From Roseibium aggregatum (GTDB lineage: Bacteria > Pseudomonadota > Alphaproteobacteria > Rhizobiales > Stappiaceae), in NCBI RefSeq assembly GCF_017309185.1, contig NZ_JAEKJZ010000009.1, positions 62,001-126,000 of the forward strand: 64,000 nt of DNA, written 5' to 3'. Each line of letters begins with the position of its first letter. The first letter of the stretch is position 1. A model generated the notes under the pieces. That model was not told the DNA's origin and ran no database searches. It saw nothing but the letters and a program-made list of their open reading frames with translations. Positions 34,869-43,332 of this stretch are shown one piece after another. The position numbers were made by a program, and so were the translations under genes.

Positions 34869-36584
34869 ATGAAGAACCTTCTTGCTCGCATGAGCGTCAC
34901 TTCAACACTTGCGGTCATCTCAAGTGGCGTCTTCGCCGTCTCCATGGTCGTCGTCGGCGTCATTCTTTACGAAGTCGCCCTCGGGCAGGCCGAACAGCGA
35001 GCGATCAACAAGCAAGATGTCAATCTGCGTGTTGCCGCGACCCTGCTCGGTGAACGTCTCGAGGGCACCAAGGTGTCGTGGAACGGCGACGGCAACGTGA
35101 GCCGGATTGAGCTCGCCGACATTCCGGAATTCGCCAATCACGAGATGATCGATGCAATCGGCCGCATGACGGGCGAAACGGTCACCGTTTTCGCCTGGGA
35201 CCCGGAAACGAAGGATTTCTGGCGCAAGTCGACCAACATTATCAAGGGTGACGGCAAGCGCGCGGTCGGAACGCCGCTTGGACAGAACGGCGCCGTCTAT
35301 CCGGTCGTGACCAAGGGCAAGACCTTCCACGGCCAGGCAACCATCCTGGGCAAGGACTACTTCACCGTCTACCAGCCGATCTTCAATCCCGGCGGAGATA
35401 TCGTCGGCATCCTCTATGCCGGCGTGGAAAAGGCCGCCGTGCTGGCGAGTGTCTCCGAGCTGATGAACCGCTACATTCTGCTGGCTCTGCCGGTGGTGCT
35501 GATCTCGGTAGGTATCCTGGTCTTTGCCATCAGCCGTCTGCTACGCCCGATCACCAGCCTCGCCGAAATTACCGGCCAGATCGCTCAGGACCAGTTGAGT
35601 GCCGACGTTCCCTTCGTGGAGCGCACCGATCAGATCGGTGTACTCGCACAAGCGGTCAGCACGCTCAAATCGCGGGCCGTGGAGCGTCTCGAACTGGCGG
35701 ATCAGCAGCGCCAGAATGATGCGAAAGCGCTCACCCGTCAGGAGCATATCGGTGAGTTGATCGCAACCTTCCGCGGCAACGTATCGAACGTTCTCGACAC
35801 GGTTGGCGAGACGGTCAACGGCCTGGAAGGAACTGCCGGACACCTTTCCGACCTGTCCGGCCAAAGCGCCTCAAACGCGGTCGAAACGCTGAACTCAGCG
35901 GATGACGCCACCTCAAGCGTTCAGACCGTTGCGAGCGCCGCCGAAGAGCTGACCGCCTCGATCAGCGAAATCTCCCGCCAGGTCGCGCAGACCACCGACG
36001 TCGTCGGCCGCGCAACCGAAGGAACGCGGATCACCAACGAGAAGGTCGAGGGCCTCGCTGCCTCGGCATCCAAGATCGGCGAGGTCGTGACGCTCATCCA
36101 GGCGATCGCAGAACAGACCAACCTGCTGGCACTGAACGCCACCATCGAGGCAGCCCGTGCCGGAGAAGCCGGCAAGGGCTTCGCCGTCGTGGCCGCGGAG
36201 GTCAAGGAACTGGCGACCCAGACCTCCAAGGCGACGGAGGAAATCTCCAGCCAGATCGCCGCGATCCAGGACGCCACAAAGGAATCCGTCAGCGCGATCG
36301 CCGAAATCACGACGATCATGGAAGAAGTGAATTCCTACACCGGAACGATCGCGGCAGCCGTGAACGAGCAGGGCTCGGCGACAAGCGAAATCTCCCAGAA
36401 CGCCCAGAAGGCCGCCGAAGGCACGACCTTCGTTTCCTCGCGCATGTCGGACCTGTCCGGAACGGTGAACCAGACCTCGGAAGCCTCCCGGACCGTGCTG
36501 GACGCCTCCGGCCTGCTTGCCGCACGGACAGAGGATCTCAAGCAGGAAGTCGAGAACTTCCTGAGCAGCGTCGCGGCGGCCTGA
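34869..36584 (+). CDS. Methyl-accepting chemotaxis protein with periplasmic Cache domain
   Basis: A 571-residue chemoreceptor. Membrane segment 1 lies at about 12-36, and the periplasmic part (about 37-195) looks like a single Cache (sCache_3 type) domain with VTVFAWDPETKDFWRKSTNI and YFTVYQPIFNPGGDIVGILY. Membrane segment 2 is at about 198-218, followed by HAMP and a signalling coiled coil with the conserved hairpin tip EQTNLLALNATIEAARAGEAG and GFAVVAAEVKELA. There is no C-terminal CheR-binding pentapeptide. Cache domains of this class often bind small carboxylates, but the ligand is unknown. Single gene with its own AT-rich promoter region and a terminator. Confidence 0.95.
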   Translation: MKNLLARMSVTSTLAVISSGVFAVSMVVVGVILYEVALGQAEQRAINKQDVNLRVAATLLGERLEGTKVSWNGDGNVSRIELADIPEFANHEMIDAIGRMTGETVTVFAWDPETKDFWRKSTNIIKGDGKRAVGTPLGQNGAVYPVVTKGKTFHGQATILGKDYFTVYQPIFNPGGDIVGILYAGVEKAAVLASVSELMNRYILLALPVVLISVGILVFAISRLLRPITSLAEITGQIAQDQLSADVPFVERTDQIGVLAQAVSTLKSRAVERLELADQQRQNDAKALTRQEHIGELIATFRGNVSNVLDTVGETVNGLEGTAGHLSDLSGQSASNAVETLNSADDATSSVQTVASAAEELTASISEISRQVAQTTDVVGRATEGTRITNEKVEGLAASASKIGEVVTLIQAIAEQTNLLALNATIEAARAGEAGKGFAVVAAEVKELATQTSKATEEISSQIAAIQDATKESVSAIAEITTIMEEVNSYTGTIAAAVNEQGSATSEISQNAQKAAEGTTFVSSRMSDLSGTVNQTSEASRTVLDASGLLAARTEDLKQEVENFLSSVAAA

Positions 36585-36623
36585 TCGCACCGCGCAGCAA
36601 AGGGCCCTTCGTCTCAACAATCG

Positions 36624-36658
36624 AAAAAGCGCGGAACCAGGGTTTCGCGCTTTTTTGT
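36624..36658 (+). terminator. Intrinsic terminator after the chemoreceptor gene
   Basis: AAAGCGCGGAACC and GGTTTCGCGCTTT form a 13-position stem with one G-T wobble around a 3-base loop, followed by a T-run (TTTTTTG). The symmetrical A-run upstream would let it also serve the convergent DnaB-like gene. Confidence 0.9.
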
Positions 36659-36671
36659 TATGCGGTGGCGG

Positions 36672-37385
36672 TCACGCGCTCTCCCGAAGAAGCATCTCGC
36701 CTTCGTGCAGGAAACAGGTCTTAGAGAAGACCCCGTCTTCAATGCGGCCCGACTGGATGACATCCGCCATGTCGGGAAGCCGCTTCAAAGCCGGATCGTA
36801 CGACCGGCTGATCTGCGACAGAAACACGAACACGGTCCCCCGTCTTGCCGCGAAATCCCGAAGCGCCCGCATTTGCACCGCAAGCTCCGGCTTGTCGCCG
36901 CCCTCATCCAGGATTTGCAGGTAGTCGATCACCGCCAGCGTGCCGGGTTCGGCGTCCGCCATCTGGCGGATCACATAGTCGGATCCGATTTCTTCGGACG
37001 TTCTGATCTCAAGTCCCCGCAACGGGTCTTTCCGCCCGGGTGCAAGAGCTCTCAGAAACCCGGCAACCTCGCGCTCGGTATGAAACAGCGTGAAGAAAAA
37101 CCCGCGCCGTTCTTGCCGGGCCGCCTCGAGCAGCAATTGCAGACCAAGCGTCGTCTTGCCGTGTCCCGGTCTCGCTCCCAAAAGCATCAGATCGCCGTTT
37201 TGCAGCCGCGGCAGGAGGGATCCGGGCGGCTCGTCTTGCGAAACTCTGGCGGACAAAAGGCTCCAGCGGCCGAAGCCTTCCTCTCTGGCGACCCTGTCGA
37301 GTGCCTGATTCAGGGGAATATTCTCGGCGCGAGCGAGCAACCTGGCACGGCGCTTCAGCCGGAAAATCGGGGTGGACAGTTTCAT
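36672..37385 (-). CDS. DnaB-helicase-like RecA-fold ATPase, stand-alone
   Basis: A 237-residue protein with only the C-terminal (RecA-like) part of the DnaB family. Walker A is GARPGHGKTTLG, Walker B is LAVIDYLQILDEGG, and FLSQISRSYDP is a sensor-like segment. The N-terminal 60 residues are a small helical, basic domain (LKRRARLLARAENIPLNQAL) unlike the DnaB primase-binding domain. It lacks the full-length helicase architecture, so a replicative role is unlikely. Such short proteins are found in Rhizobiales as DNA helicase. The frame allows a start at 37418, but ATG at 37385 is preferred. Role unknown. Confidence 0.8.
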   Translation of the reverse strand: MKLSTPIFRLKRRARLLARAENIPLNQALDRVAREEGFGRWSLLSARVSQDEPPGSLLPRLQNGDLMLLGARPGHGKTTLGLQLLLEAARQERRGFFFTLFHTEREVAGFLRALAPGRKDPLRGLEIRTSEEIGSDYVIRQMADAEPGTLAVIDYLQILDEGGDKPELAVQMRALRDFAARRGTVFVFLSQISRSYDPALKRLPDMADVIQSGRIEDGVFSKTCFLHEGEMLLRESA

Positions 37386-37456
37386 GGACGGACCCTCCGT
37401 TGCGAGCCGGAACCACAATCCCTCCTCATGTGAACGCTCGAACAGCCGGTACGGTC

Positions 37457-37566
37457 AATTAGAGCGTATCGCGTTTTACTGGAAATATCCTGCTTCGCTT
37501 TTGCGTTGAAATCTTTGATTTCAGAAAGCGAAAAGCGAACCCGAAAAAACGCGATTTGCTCTAAAT
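37457..37566. repeat. Long palindromic intergenic repeat element
   Basis: The terminal arms TTAGAGCGTATCGCGTTTT (37459-37477) and AAAACGCGATTTGCTCTAA (37546-37564) are inverted copies with 17 of 19 matches. The interior also folds back (TTCGCTTTTGCG...GAAATC against GATTTC...GCGAAAAGCGAA), so the whole 110-base unit can form one long hairpin. Elements beginning with TTAGAGC are scattered between genes in many Rhizobiales; a miniature transposable or REP-like nature is inferred. The rest of the 37386-37684 gap shows no gene. Confidence 0.75.
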
Positions 37567-37684
37567 GCCCTGCATGGAAAAGCTTCCCCGAACGGAGGGA
37601 GGAGGCGCGGGCCACGCCTGTCGGCAAAGCGTATGTGAGTCGCACCGAGCGGACAAGTTCTTGCTGTCAGGCCGCTCGGTGCCG

Positions 37685-38188
37685 TCAGACCAGGTCCGGC
37701 ATGAACGGAAGGTCTGTTACGCCGATATCCTGCCCGGCCTGGGTAAGCAGCGTCGAGAGTTGGCCCCGGTGATGGGTCTGATGGTTGAACATGTGAGTCA
37801 CAAGCAGCCAGCGCGGACGCCGCCGTGCGGTGCCGTCCTGACCGCTGGTCCATTCGAGCGTTCCGGCGAGCCAGTCCGCCGACACCTGTTCCGTGAAATC
37901 CGCGATTTCCGCGCACATCGCCAGATGGGCGTCTTTCAGCTCTGAAAACTCATCGAACAGGTCGACGCCCATGCCCTTGACCGCGTAGGACCGGCCAGTA
38001 AACCGGCCCATCCAGATCCGGTCCGCCCACAAGATATGATTGAGCGTCGAATGTACCGAACGGAAGAAAGCCCCCCGGTCTTCCTTGCGCTCCGTGTCGT
38101 CCATTTTCCCGGCGGCTTCGTAAACCTTCCCGGTCATCCAGGTGTTGTAGACGGCCATACGGCGGTAAAGAGCCGGATCGATCTGCAT
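37685..38188 (-). CDS. DinB-family protein
   Basis: A 167-residue four-helix-bundle protein of the DinB/YfiT group with a three-histidine metal site: His in FFRSVHSTLNHILWAD and two in HMFNHQTHHRGQ. Some relatives are mycothiol- or bacillithiol-dependent transferases; the substrate here is unknown. ATG at 38186-38188 with GGAAGAG upstream was chosen over an upstream TTG. It begins 20 bases after the carbonic anhydrase stop, so both are likely on one transcript. Confidence 0.92.
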   Translation of the reverse strand: MQIDPALYRRMAVYNTWMTGKVYEAAGKMDDTERKEDRGAFFRSVHSTLNHILWADRIWMGRFTGRSYAVKGMGVDLFDEFSELKDAHLAMCAEIADFTEQVSADWLAGTLEWTSGQDGTARRRPRWLLVTHMFNHQTHHRGQLSTLLTQAGQDIGVTDLPFMPDLV

Positions 38189-38208
38189 TTTCTCTTCCAA
38201 TTCCGAAC

Positions 38209-38940
38209 CTATTCGGTGGCTTCGGCGGTGTCCGGTTCAGCCCTTTCAAATCGCTGGCTTTCCGGATCCATGACGCGGAGCTCGCCGGACCCGATGTCGA
38301 ACCAGGCCCCGTGCACCTCCAGAACGCCCTGCTGCACAGCGCGTTCAATAAATGGAAAGGTCATCAGGTTTTTCAGCGACTGCCTGACGCCGGCATATTC
38401 CATCGCAAGCTGCGGGTCGTCCGCCTTGTCGATCGGCATGCAGGCCATGGCGATCGCCGCCGGCTCAAGCAGCTTGATCCAGCGTCCAATGAACTGTCCC
38501 GTGGCCATGGGCGCGTTGGCGTTCTCCCGGAAGGCTTTTACGCCGCCGCACTGGCCGTGGCCCAGGATCACGATGTGCTTCACCTTCAGGCCGTTCACCG
38601 CGAACTCGATGGCGGCGCTGGTGCCGTGCTGGCCTTCCGTATCCTCGTAAGGCGGCACCAGGTTGGCAACGTTGCGCACAACGAACAGTTCGCCGGGGCC
38701 GACATTGAAGATCCCCTCCGGCGTGACCCGGCTGTCGCAGCACGAGATCACCATCACCTCCGGCGTCTGTCCGTAGACCGCGAGACGCTCGTGGGTTTCC
38801 TTGTGCCGCACGAACGCCTTGTTCAGATAGCGGCCGTAGCCCGCAACGAGATGTGCCGGAAATTTCAAGACCCTTGCCTCCAGACCGTGCCGCAAGGTCT
38901 CCTGCCTCCAGACAGGCGGAAGACCTTTTCCGGAAGACAT
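38209..38940 (-). CDS. Beta-class carbonic anhydrase
   Basis: Interconverts CO2 and bicarbonate. Zinc ligands are visible: Cys in VISCCDSRVTP, with Asp-Arg as the catalytic dyad, and His and Cys in ILGHGQCGGV. VVRNVANLVPPY is the conserved strand and helix. The 243-residue length is normal for a beta-CA. Bicarbonate supply is relevant to carboxylases such as Ccr encoded 3 kb away, although Ccr itself uses CO2. Upstream of DinB on the same strand. Confidence 0.96.
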   Translation of the reverse strand: MSSGKGLPPVWRQETLRHGLEARVLKFPAHLVAGYGRYLNKAFVRHKETHERLAVYGQTPEVMVISCCDSRVTPEGIFNVGPGELFVVRNVANLVPPYEDTEGQHGTSAAIEFAVNGLKVKHIVILGHGQCGGVKAFRENANAPMATGQFIGRWIKLLEPAAIAMACMPIDKADDPQLAMEYAGVRQSLKNLMTFPFIERAVQQGVLEVHGAWFDIGSGELRVMDPESQRFERAEPDTAEATE

Positions 38941-39017
38941 AGATAAGGGTTTCCACCTAGCACGCCAAGGGCCTTAGCCAATCGGACTATGGCCCGGCTG
39001 TTGCCGCCTCTTCGGCC

Positions 39018-39398
39018 TCAGGTCGCCACATTCACCTCGTGTGGCGTTTCGCCGTCCGCATGATCCTCGTAGGCGTGCCGGATTTCGTCGGGAGGAACCC
39101 GGTTGGCCGGTCCTGGAAGGGGGCGTACCGGGCCGTGATCTATGCCGGGCTCAAGAGCCTGCAGCGCGGTGGCGCGATAGGCCGCCACGCCGTCCAGCGT
39201 GTGGTTTTCGAGATGATGCGCGTCTATCAGGACGGCCGGACTTTCTTCCGTCTGCCCGGTACCGGTTTCATGGCGCTCTGCGGTGCTACTTTTCTTGTGG
39301 CGATCGCCGCCGGTTCCGTTACCGTCGCGATCTGCCGGGTACTCTGTCGCATGCGCCACGACTTGGGCCGCTTGCGGCCTTTCAATCGTCGTAGCCAT
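39018..39398 (-). CDS. Small hypothetical protein, His/Pro/charge-rich
   Basis: A 126-residue protein of biased composition (His, Glu, Asp, Pro, Thr, Gly) with no membrane segment and no known domain, probably largely disordered in its first half. The minus strand was preferred over an overlapping plus-strand frame because the ATG at 39396-39398 is preceded by AGGAGGCCGAA, an excellent ribosome-binding site at correct spacing. Upstream (39432-39565) are small inverted repeats, CCACC/GGTGG at about 39460-39475 and GGGTTA/TAACCC at 39498-39530, which may be regulatory. Function unknown. Confidence 0.55.
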   Translation of the reverse strand: MATTIERPQAAQVVAHATEYPADRDGNGTGGDRHKKSSTAERHETGTGQTEESPAVLIDAHHLENHTLDGVAAYRATALQALEPGIDHGPVRPLPGPANRVPPDEIRHAYEDHADGETPHEVNVAT

Positions 39399-39565
39399 TT
39401 CGGCCTCCTGGCCCTCAGAGAAGAATATCAAGGATCATTGATTATGGCCCTTGGTATTTCCCACCTTTCTGGTGGAATTCCCTGAGTCTCTCAACAAAGG
39501 GTTAACGAAGCTTTACCTAAGGGTAACCCATTGCTAGGCCAGCTACAAGTTGCGGCAAACGGGTG

Positions 39566-41554
39566 TCACGCCGCCTTTTCGGCAGCGCTTCCCACGATCC
39601 TGACCACATCAGCCATGATATCGGTCAGCTGGAAATCCTTCGGCGTATAGACTGCTGCGACCCCCATCGCCAGTAGCAGCGCGCCGTCCTCTTCGGGAAT
39701 GATGCCGCCGACCACGACCGGAATGTCGTCCGCGCCGGCCACCCGCAGCCGGTCCACCACGTCGCGCACCAGCGCCAGATGAGAGCCGGACAGGATGGAC
39801 AGGCCGATGACATGCACGTCTTCCTCGACCGCCGCGTTGACGATCTGGGCGGGCGTCAGCCGGATGCCTTCGTAGACCACCTCCATGCCGCAATCGCGCG
39901 CGCGCACCGCGATCTGTTCGGCGCCGTTCGAATGCCCGTCAAGCCCCGGTTTGCCGACCAGGAACTTCAGCCGCCGGCCGAGCTTTTTCGAAACCGCCTC
40001 CACGTCCTGGCGGACCGCATCGAGATTGCCGGTATCGTCCCGCACCGACTGGCCGACGCCGGTCGGCGCACGGTATTCCCCGAACACCTCGCGCAGAATG
40101 CGGCCCCATTCGCCCGTCGTGGCACCGGCTTTGGCGGCGGCGATCGACGGTTCCATAATGTTGAGGCCTTCCTGGGCGGCCCGCTTCAGCTCGCCGAGGG
40201 CGGCCTCCACGGCGGCCGCGTCACGGGCCTCCCGCCAGGCCTTGACCTTTTCAATCGCCTCTTCTTCAACATGCTCGGGAACGGTCAGAATGGCGCCGTC
40301 CTCGCCGGAGGAGAGCGGCGAAGGCTCGCTTTCCGTCCATTTGTTGACGCCGACGACGATCTGGTCCCCGGCCTCGATCGCTGCGAGCCGGGCGGAATTC
40401 GCTTCCACCAACTGCCGTTTCATGTAGCTGGAATCAACCGCAGCGACCGCACCGCCCATGGCATCGATCCGCGCAAGCTCCTCGCGCGCGGCGTCTTTCA
40501 ATGCTTCCACCTTGTTGGTGATCTCCGTAGATCCCTCGAAAATGTCGGCATAGTCCAGCAGGTCGGTCTCGTAGGCCACGATCTGCTGCATTCTGAGCGA
40601 CCACTGCTGGTCGAAGGGCCGCGGCAGGCCGAGCGCCTCGTTCCAGGCCGGCAACTGCACGGCACGGGCGCGGGCGTTTTTCGACAGGACAACCGCGAGC
40701 ATCTCGATGAGAATGCGGTAAACGTTGTTTTCCGGCTGCTGTTCGGTCAGTCCCAGGGAATTGACCTGAACCCCGTAGCGGAAGCGCCGGTAACGTTCGT
40801 CCTCGACGCCGTAGCGGTCCCTGCAGATCTCGTCCCAGAGTTCGGTGAAGGCGCGCATCTTGCACATCTCCGTGATGAAGCGCATGCCCGCGTTGACGAA
40901 GAAGGAGATCCGGCCGACCGCCTTCGGGAAATCCGCTTCCGGAATGGCGCCGCTCGCCTTCATCGAATCCAGAATGGCGACGGCGGTCGCCAGCGCGAAG
41001 GAGAGTTCCTGAACCGGCGTCGCGCCCGCCTCCTGCAGATGGTAGGAGCAGACATTCATCGGGTTCCACTTGGGCATGTTGGAATAGGTCCAGGCGATCA
41101 CGTCGGTCGTCAGCTTAAGGGACGGTGCTGGCGGAAAGACGTAAGTGCCGCGCGACAGATATTCCTTGATGAGGTCGTTCTGGGTCGTCCCGGCCAGAAG
41201 CTTGCGGTCCGCACCCTGTTCGTCCGCCGCCGCGATATAAAGCGACAGCAACCACGGCGCGGTCGCGTTGATCGTCATGGAGGTGTTCATGCGCTCCAGC
41301 GGAATGTCGCTGAACAGCGCGCGCATGTCTCCCAGATGCGCGACCGGAACGCCGACCTTGCCGACTTCGCCGCGCGCCAGAAGATCGTCCGGGTCATAGC
41401 CGGTCTGTGTCGGCAGATCGAAGGCAACGGACAGGCCGGTCTGACCCTTGGCGAGGTTGCCGCGGTAAAGCTTGTTCGACTCGGCGGCCGTCGAATGACC
41501 CGCATAGGTCCGGAAGATCCAGGGACGATCCCGTTCTGCGCGCGTTTCACTCAT
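39566..41554 (-). CDS. ecm: Ethylmalonyl-CoA mutase
   Basis: Adenosylcobalamin enzyme that converts (2R)-ethylmalonyl-CoA to methylsuccinyl-CoA in the ethylmalonyl-CoA pathway. The mutase barrel is seen from RPWIFRTYAGHSTAAESNKL onward, with GLSVAFDLPTQTGYD. The B12 domain at the C terminus has KPGLDGHSNGAEQIA (DxHxxG lower ligand), SILSGSH and VVGGIIPEED. At 662 residues it is a single-chain form, shorter than methylmalonyl-CoA mutase. The MeaA-like sequence and its divergent partner ccr make Ecm much more likely than Mcm. ATG at 41552-41554. Confidence 0.95.
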   Translation of the reverse strand: MSETRAERDRPWIFRTYAGHSTAAESNKLYRGNLAKGQTGLSVAFDLPTQTGYDPDDLLARGEVGKVGVPVAHLGDMRALFSDIPLERMNTSMTINATAPWLLSLYIAAADEQGADRKLLAGTTQNDLIKEYLSRGTYVFPPAPSLKLTTDVIAWTYSNMPKWNPMNVCSYHLQEAGATPVQELSFALATAVAILDSMKASGAIPEADFPKAVGRISFFVNAGMRFITEMCKMRAFTELWDEICRDRYGVEDERYRRFRYGVQVNSLGLTEQQPENNVYRILIEMLAVVLSKNARARAVQLPAWNEALGLPRPFDQQWSLRMQQIVAYETDLLDYADIFEGSTEITNKVEALKDAAREELARIDAMGGAVAAVDSSYMKRQLVEANSARLAAIEAGDQIVVGVNKWTESEPSPLSSGEDGAILTVPEHVEEEAIEKVKAWREARDAAAVEAALGELKRAAQEGLNIMEPSIAAAKAGATTGEWGRILREVFGEYRAPTGVGQSVRDDTGNLDAVRQDVEAVSKKLGRRLKFLVGKPGLDGHSNGAEQIAVRARDCGMEVVYEGIRLTPAQIVNAAVEEDVHVIGLSILSGSHLALVRDVVDRLRVAGADDIPVVVGGIIPEEDGALLLAMGVAAVYTPKDFQLTDIMADVVRIVGSAAEKAA

Positions 41555-41940
41555 GCCAACTCTCCTCCTTGATCAACCTGTTTTCCGCTTCATTCCCGGA
41601 AAGCCCTCCGGTTGATCGGTCTTGTCTTCCAAGGGCACGCCACCCGCATCCGACCGGTGCGGAATGCCCTAAGGCGTTCTCGTGCCTGCGTTATTCGTTC
41701 CTGCGACACACTTCCGGCGATGCCTTGCGGACAGGAGAAAGTGTGCCGGAGTTTGCGCGTCCGCGAAACCCCTCTCTCGCAATGCAAAATATGGCTGGCG
41801 CCAAAAGGCAAGTTAAGCAATAGTCGTATAGATCGACGTCATTTTTTGAACAATAGTTGCGCAAATCCGGGTTTGACCCGGTCAAGCTTTGTGCAATTGC
41901 GAAAATCTGCGGCAACAAAAAACAGCCCTGGGAGGGTAGA
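41555..41940. promoter_or_regulatory. Divergent ecm/ccr control region with paired TTGYGCAA motifs
   Basis: A gene-free region of 386 bases between two divergent pathway genes. TTGCGCAA at 41857-41864 is a perfect palindrome, and TTGTGCAA at 41889-41896 is a one-base variant. Their centres are 32 bases apart, about three helical turns, and the second is directly followed by TTGCGAAA. The sites lie 45-84 bases before ccr. TTGC-GCAA-like sites are known for RamB/ScfR-type regulators of acetate and ethylmalonyl-CoA genes; assignment here is inference. No B12 riboswitch features were recognised. Confidence 0.5.
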
Positions 41941-43236
41941 ATGACGGCATCGGCCGAAGCCAACGACAACCAAACGCGGGAGGGTGCCCCGGTGAAAGAT
42001 CTTTATGAAATCGGAGAGATCCCGCCGCTCGGCCATGTTCCGAAGAACATGTATGCCTGGGCGATCCGGCGCGAACGCCACGGTCCGCCTGAAGAAGCCA
42101 TGCAGCTTGAGGTCGTTCCGACCTGGGAACTCGACAGCCACGAAGTGCTGGTTCTCGTGATGGCGGCTGGCGTGAACTACAACGGCATCTGGGCCGGGCT
42201 CGGCGAGCCGATCAGCCCGTTCGACGGCCACGGCGCGGCCTATCACATTGCCGGCTCGGATGCTTCCGGAATCGTCTGGGCGGTGGGCGACAAGGTCAAG
42301 CGCTGGAAAGTCGGCGACGAGGTCGTGGTTCACTGCAACCAGGATGACGGCGACGACGAGGAATGCAATGGCGGCGACCCGATGTTCTCCACCTCCCAGC
42401 GTATCTGGGGTTACGAGACGCCGGACGGCTCTTTCTCCCAGTTTACCCGCGTTCAGGCGCAGCAGCTCATGCCGCGTCCGAAACACCTGACCTGGGAGGA
42501 AAGCGCCTGTTACACGCTGACGCTTGCCACCGCCTACCGCATGCTGTTCGGCCACCATCCGCACGAATTGAAGCCCGGCCAGAACGTCCTGGTGTGGGGC
42601 GCCTCCGGCGGTCTCGGTTCCTATGCGATCCAGTTGATCACCGCGGCCGGCGCCAATGCCATCGGCGTGATCTCAGACGAGGACAAGCGCCAGTTCGTCA
42701 TGGACCTCGGCGCCAAGGGCGTGCTCAACCGCAAGGACTTCAACTGCTGGGGCCAGCTGCCCAAGGTCAACTCGCCGGAATATGGCGAGTGGTTCAAGGA
42801 AGTGCGCAAGTTCGGCAAGGCGATCTGGGATTTCACCGGCAAGGGCAACAATGTCGACATCGTCTTCGAGCACCCGGGCGAAGCCACCTTCCCGGTTTCG
42901 ACCTTCGTCTGCAAGAAGGGCGGCATGGTCGTGATCTGCGCGGGCACCTCTGGCTTCAACTGCACCTTTGACGTCCGCTACATGTGGATGCACCAGAAGC
43001 GCCTTCAGGGCTCCCACTTCGCCCACCTGAAACAGGCATCGGCTGCAAACAAGCTGATGATCGAGCGGCGCATCGACCCGTATATGTCGGAAGTGTTCCC
43101 CTGGGACCAGATCCCGAAGGCCCACACCAAGATGTGGAAGAACCAGCATGCACCGGGCAACATGTCAGTTCTGGTCTGCGCTCCGACGACAGGGCTCAGA
43201 ACCTTCGAGGACGTTCAGGAAGCCTGCAAGCGCTGA
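41941..43236 (+). CDS. ccr: Crotonyl-CoA carboxylase/reductase
   Basis: Ccr reductively carboxylates crotonyl-CoA with NADPH and CO2 to (2S)-ethylmalonyl-CoA, the committed step of the ethylmalonyl-CoA pathway. The 431-residue MDR-fold protein shows the specific N terminus PPLGHVPKNMYAWAIRRERH, AAGVNYNGIWAGLGEP, the long insertion VVVHCNQDDGDDEECNGGD, NADP loop VWGASGGLGSYA, and IVFEHPGEATFPVS. No zinc ligands are expected. ATG at 41941 follows GGGAGGGTAGA. It is divergent from ecm, and a terminator follows. With ecm it shows that the organism uses this pathway rather than the glyoxylate shunt, or in addition to it, to assimilate C2 units. Confidence 0.98.
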   Translation: MTASAEANDNQTREGAPVKDLYEIGEIPPLGHVPKNMYAWAIRRERHGPPEEAMQLEVVPTWELDSHEVLVLVMAAGVNYNGIWAGLGEPISPFDGHGAAYHIAGSDASGIVWAVGDKVKRWKVGDEVVVHCNQDDGDDEECNGGDPMFSTSQRIWGYETPDGSFSQFTRVQAQQLMPRPKHLTWEESACYTLTLATAYRMLFGHHPHELKPGQNVLVWGASGGLGSYAIQLITAAGANAIGVISDEDKRQFVMDLGAKGVLNRKDFNCWGQLPKVNSPEYGEWFKEVRKFGKAIWDFTGKGNNVDIVFEHPGEATFPVSTFVCKKGGMVVICAGTSGFNCTFDVRYMWMHQKRLQGSHFAHLKQASAANKLMIERRIDPYMSEVFPWDQIPKAHTKMWKNQHAPGNMSVLVCAPTTGLRTFEDVQEACKR

Positions 43237-43280
43237 CTGACAGTCCCTCGCAAGACCGGCGGAAAATCTTACCGGCAAAT

Positions 43281-43307
43281 CGGCCCGCACTCGCGGGCCG
43301 GTTTTTC
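43281..43307 (+). terminator. Intrinsic terminator after ccr
   Basis: CGGCCCGC pairs perfectly with GCGGGCCG around the loop ACTC and is followed by GTTTTTC. It lies 44 bases beyond the ccr stop. Confidence 0.92.
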
Positions 43308-43332
43308 GATGGCCACCGCATGGCGAGCCGGA

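Noticed and set aside
39039..39485. 148-codon plus-strand frame opposite the small orphan
   Set aside because: It has no ribosome-binding site, and the minus-strand frame has an excellent one. The decision is not certain.
39779..41572. 597-codon plus-strand frame opposite ecm
   Set aside because: ecm has full catalytic and B12-binding motifs. The opposite frame is a compositional shadow.
41555..41940. Cobalamin riboswitch before the B12-dependent mutase
   Set aside because: I could not recognise a B12-box or the expected multi-stem layout. Ecm uses the cofactor but is not usually riboswitch-controlled.
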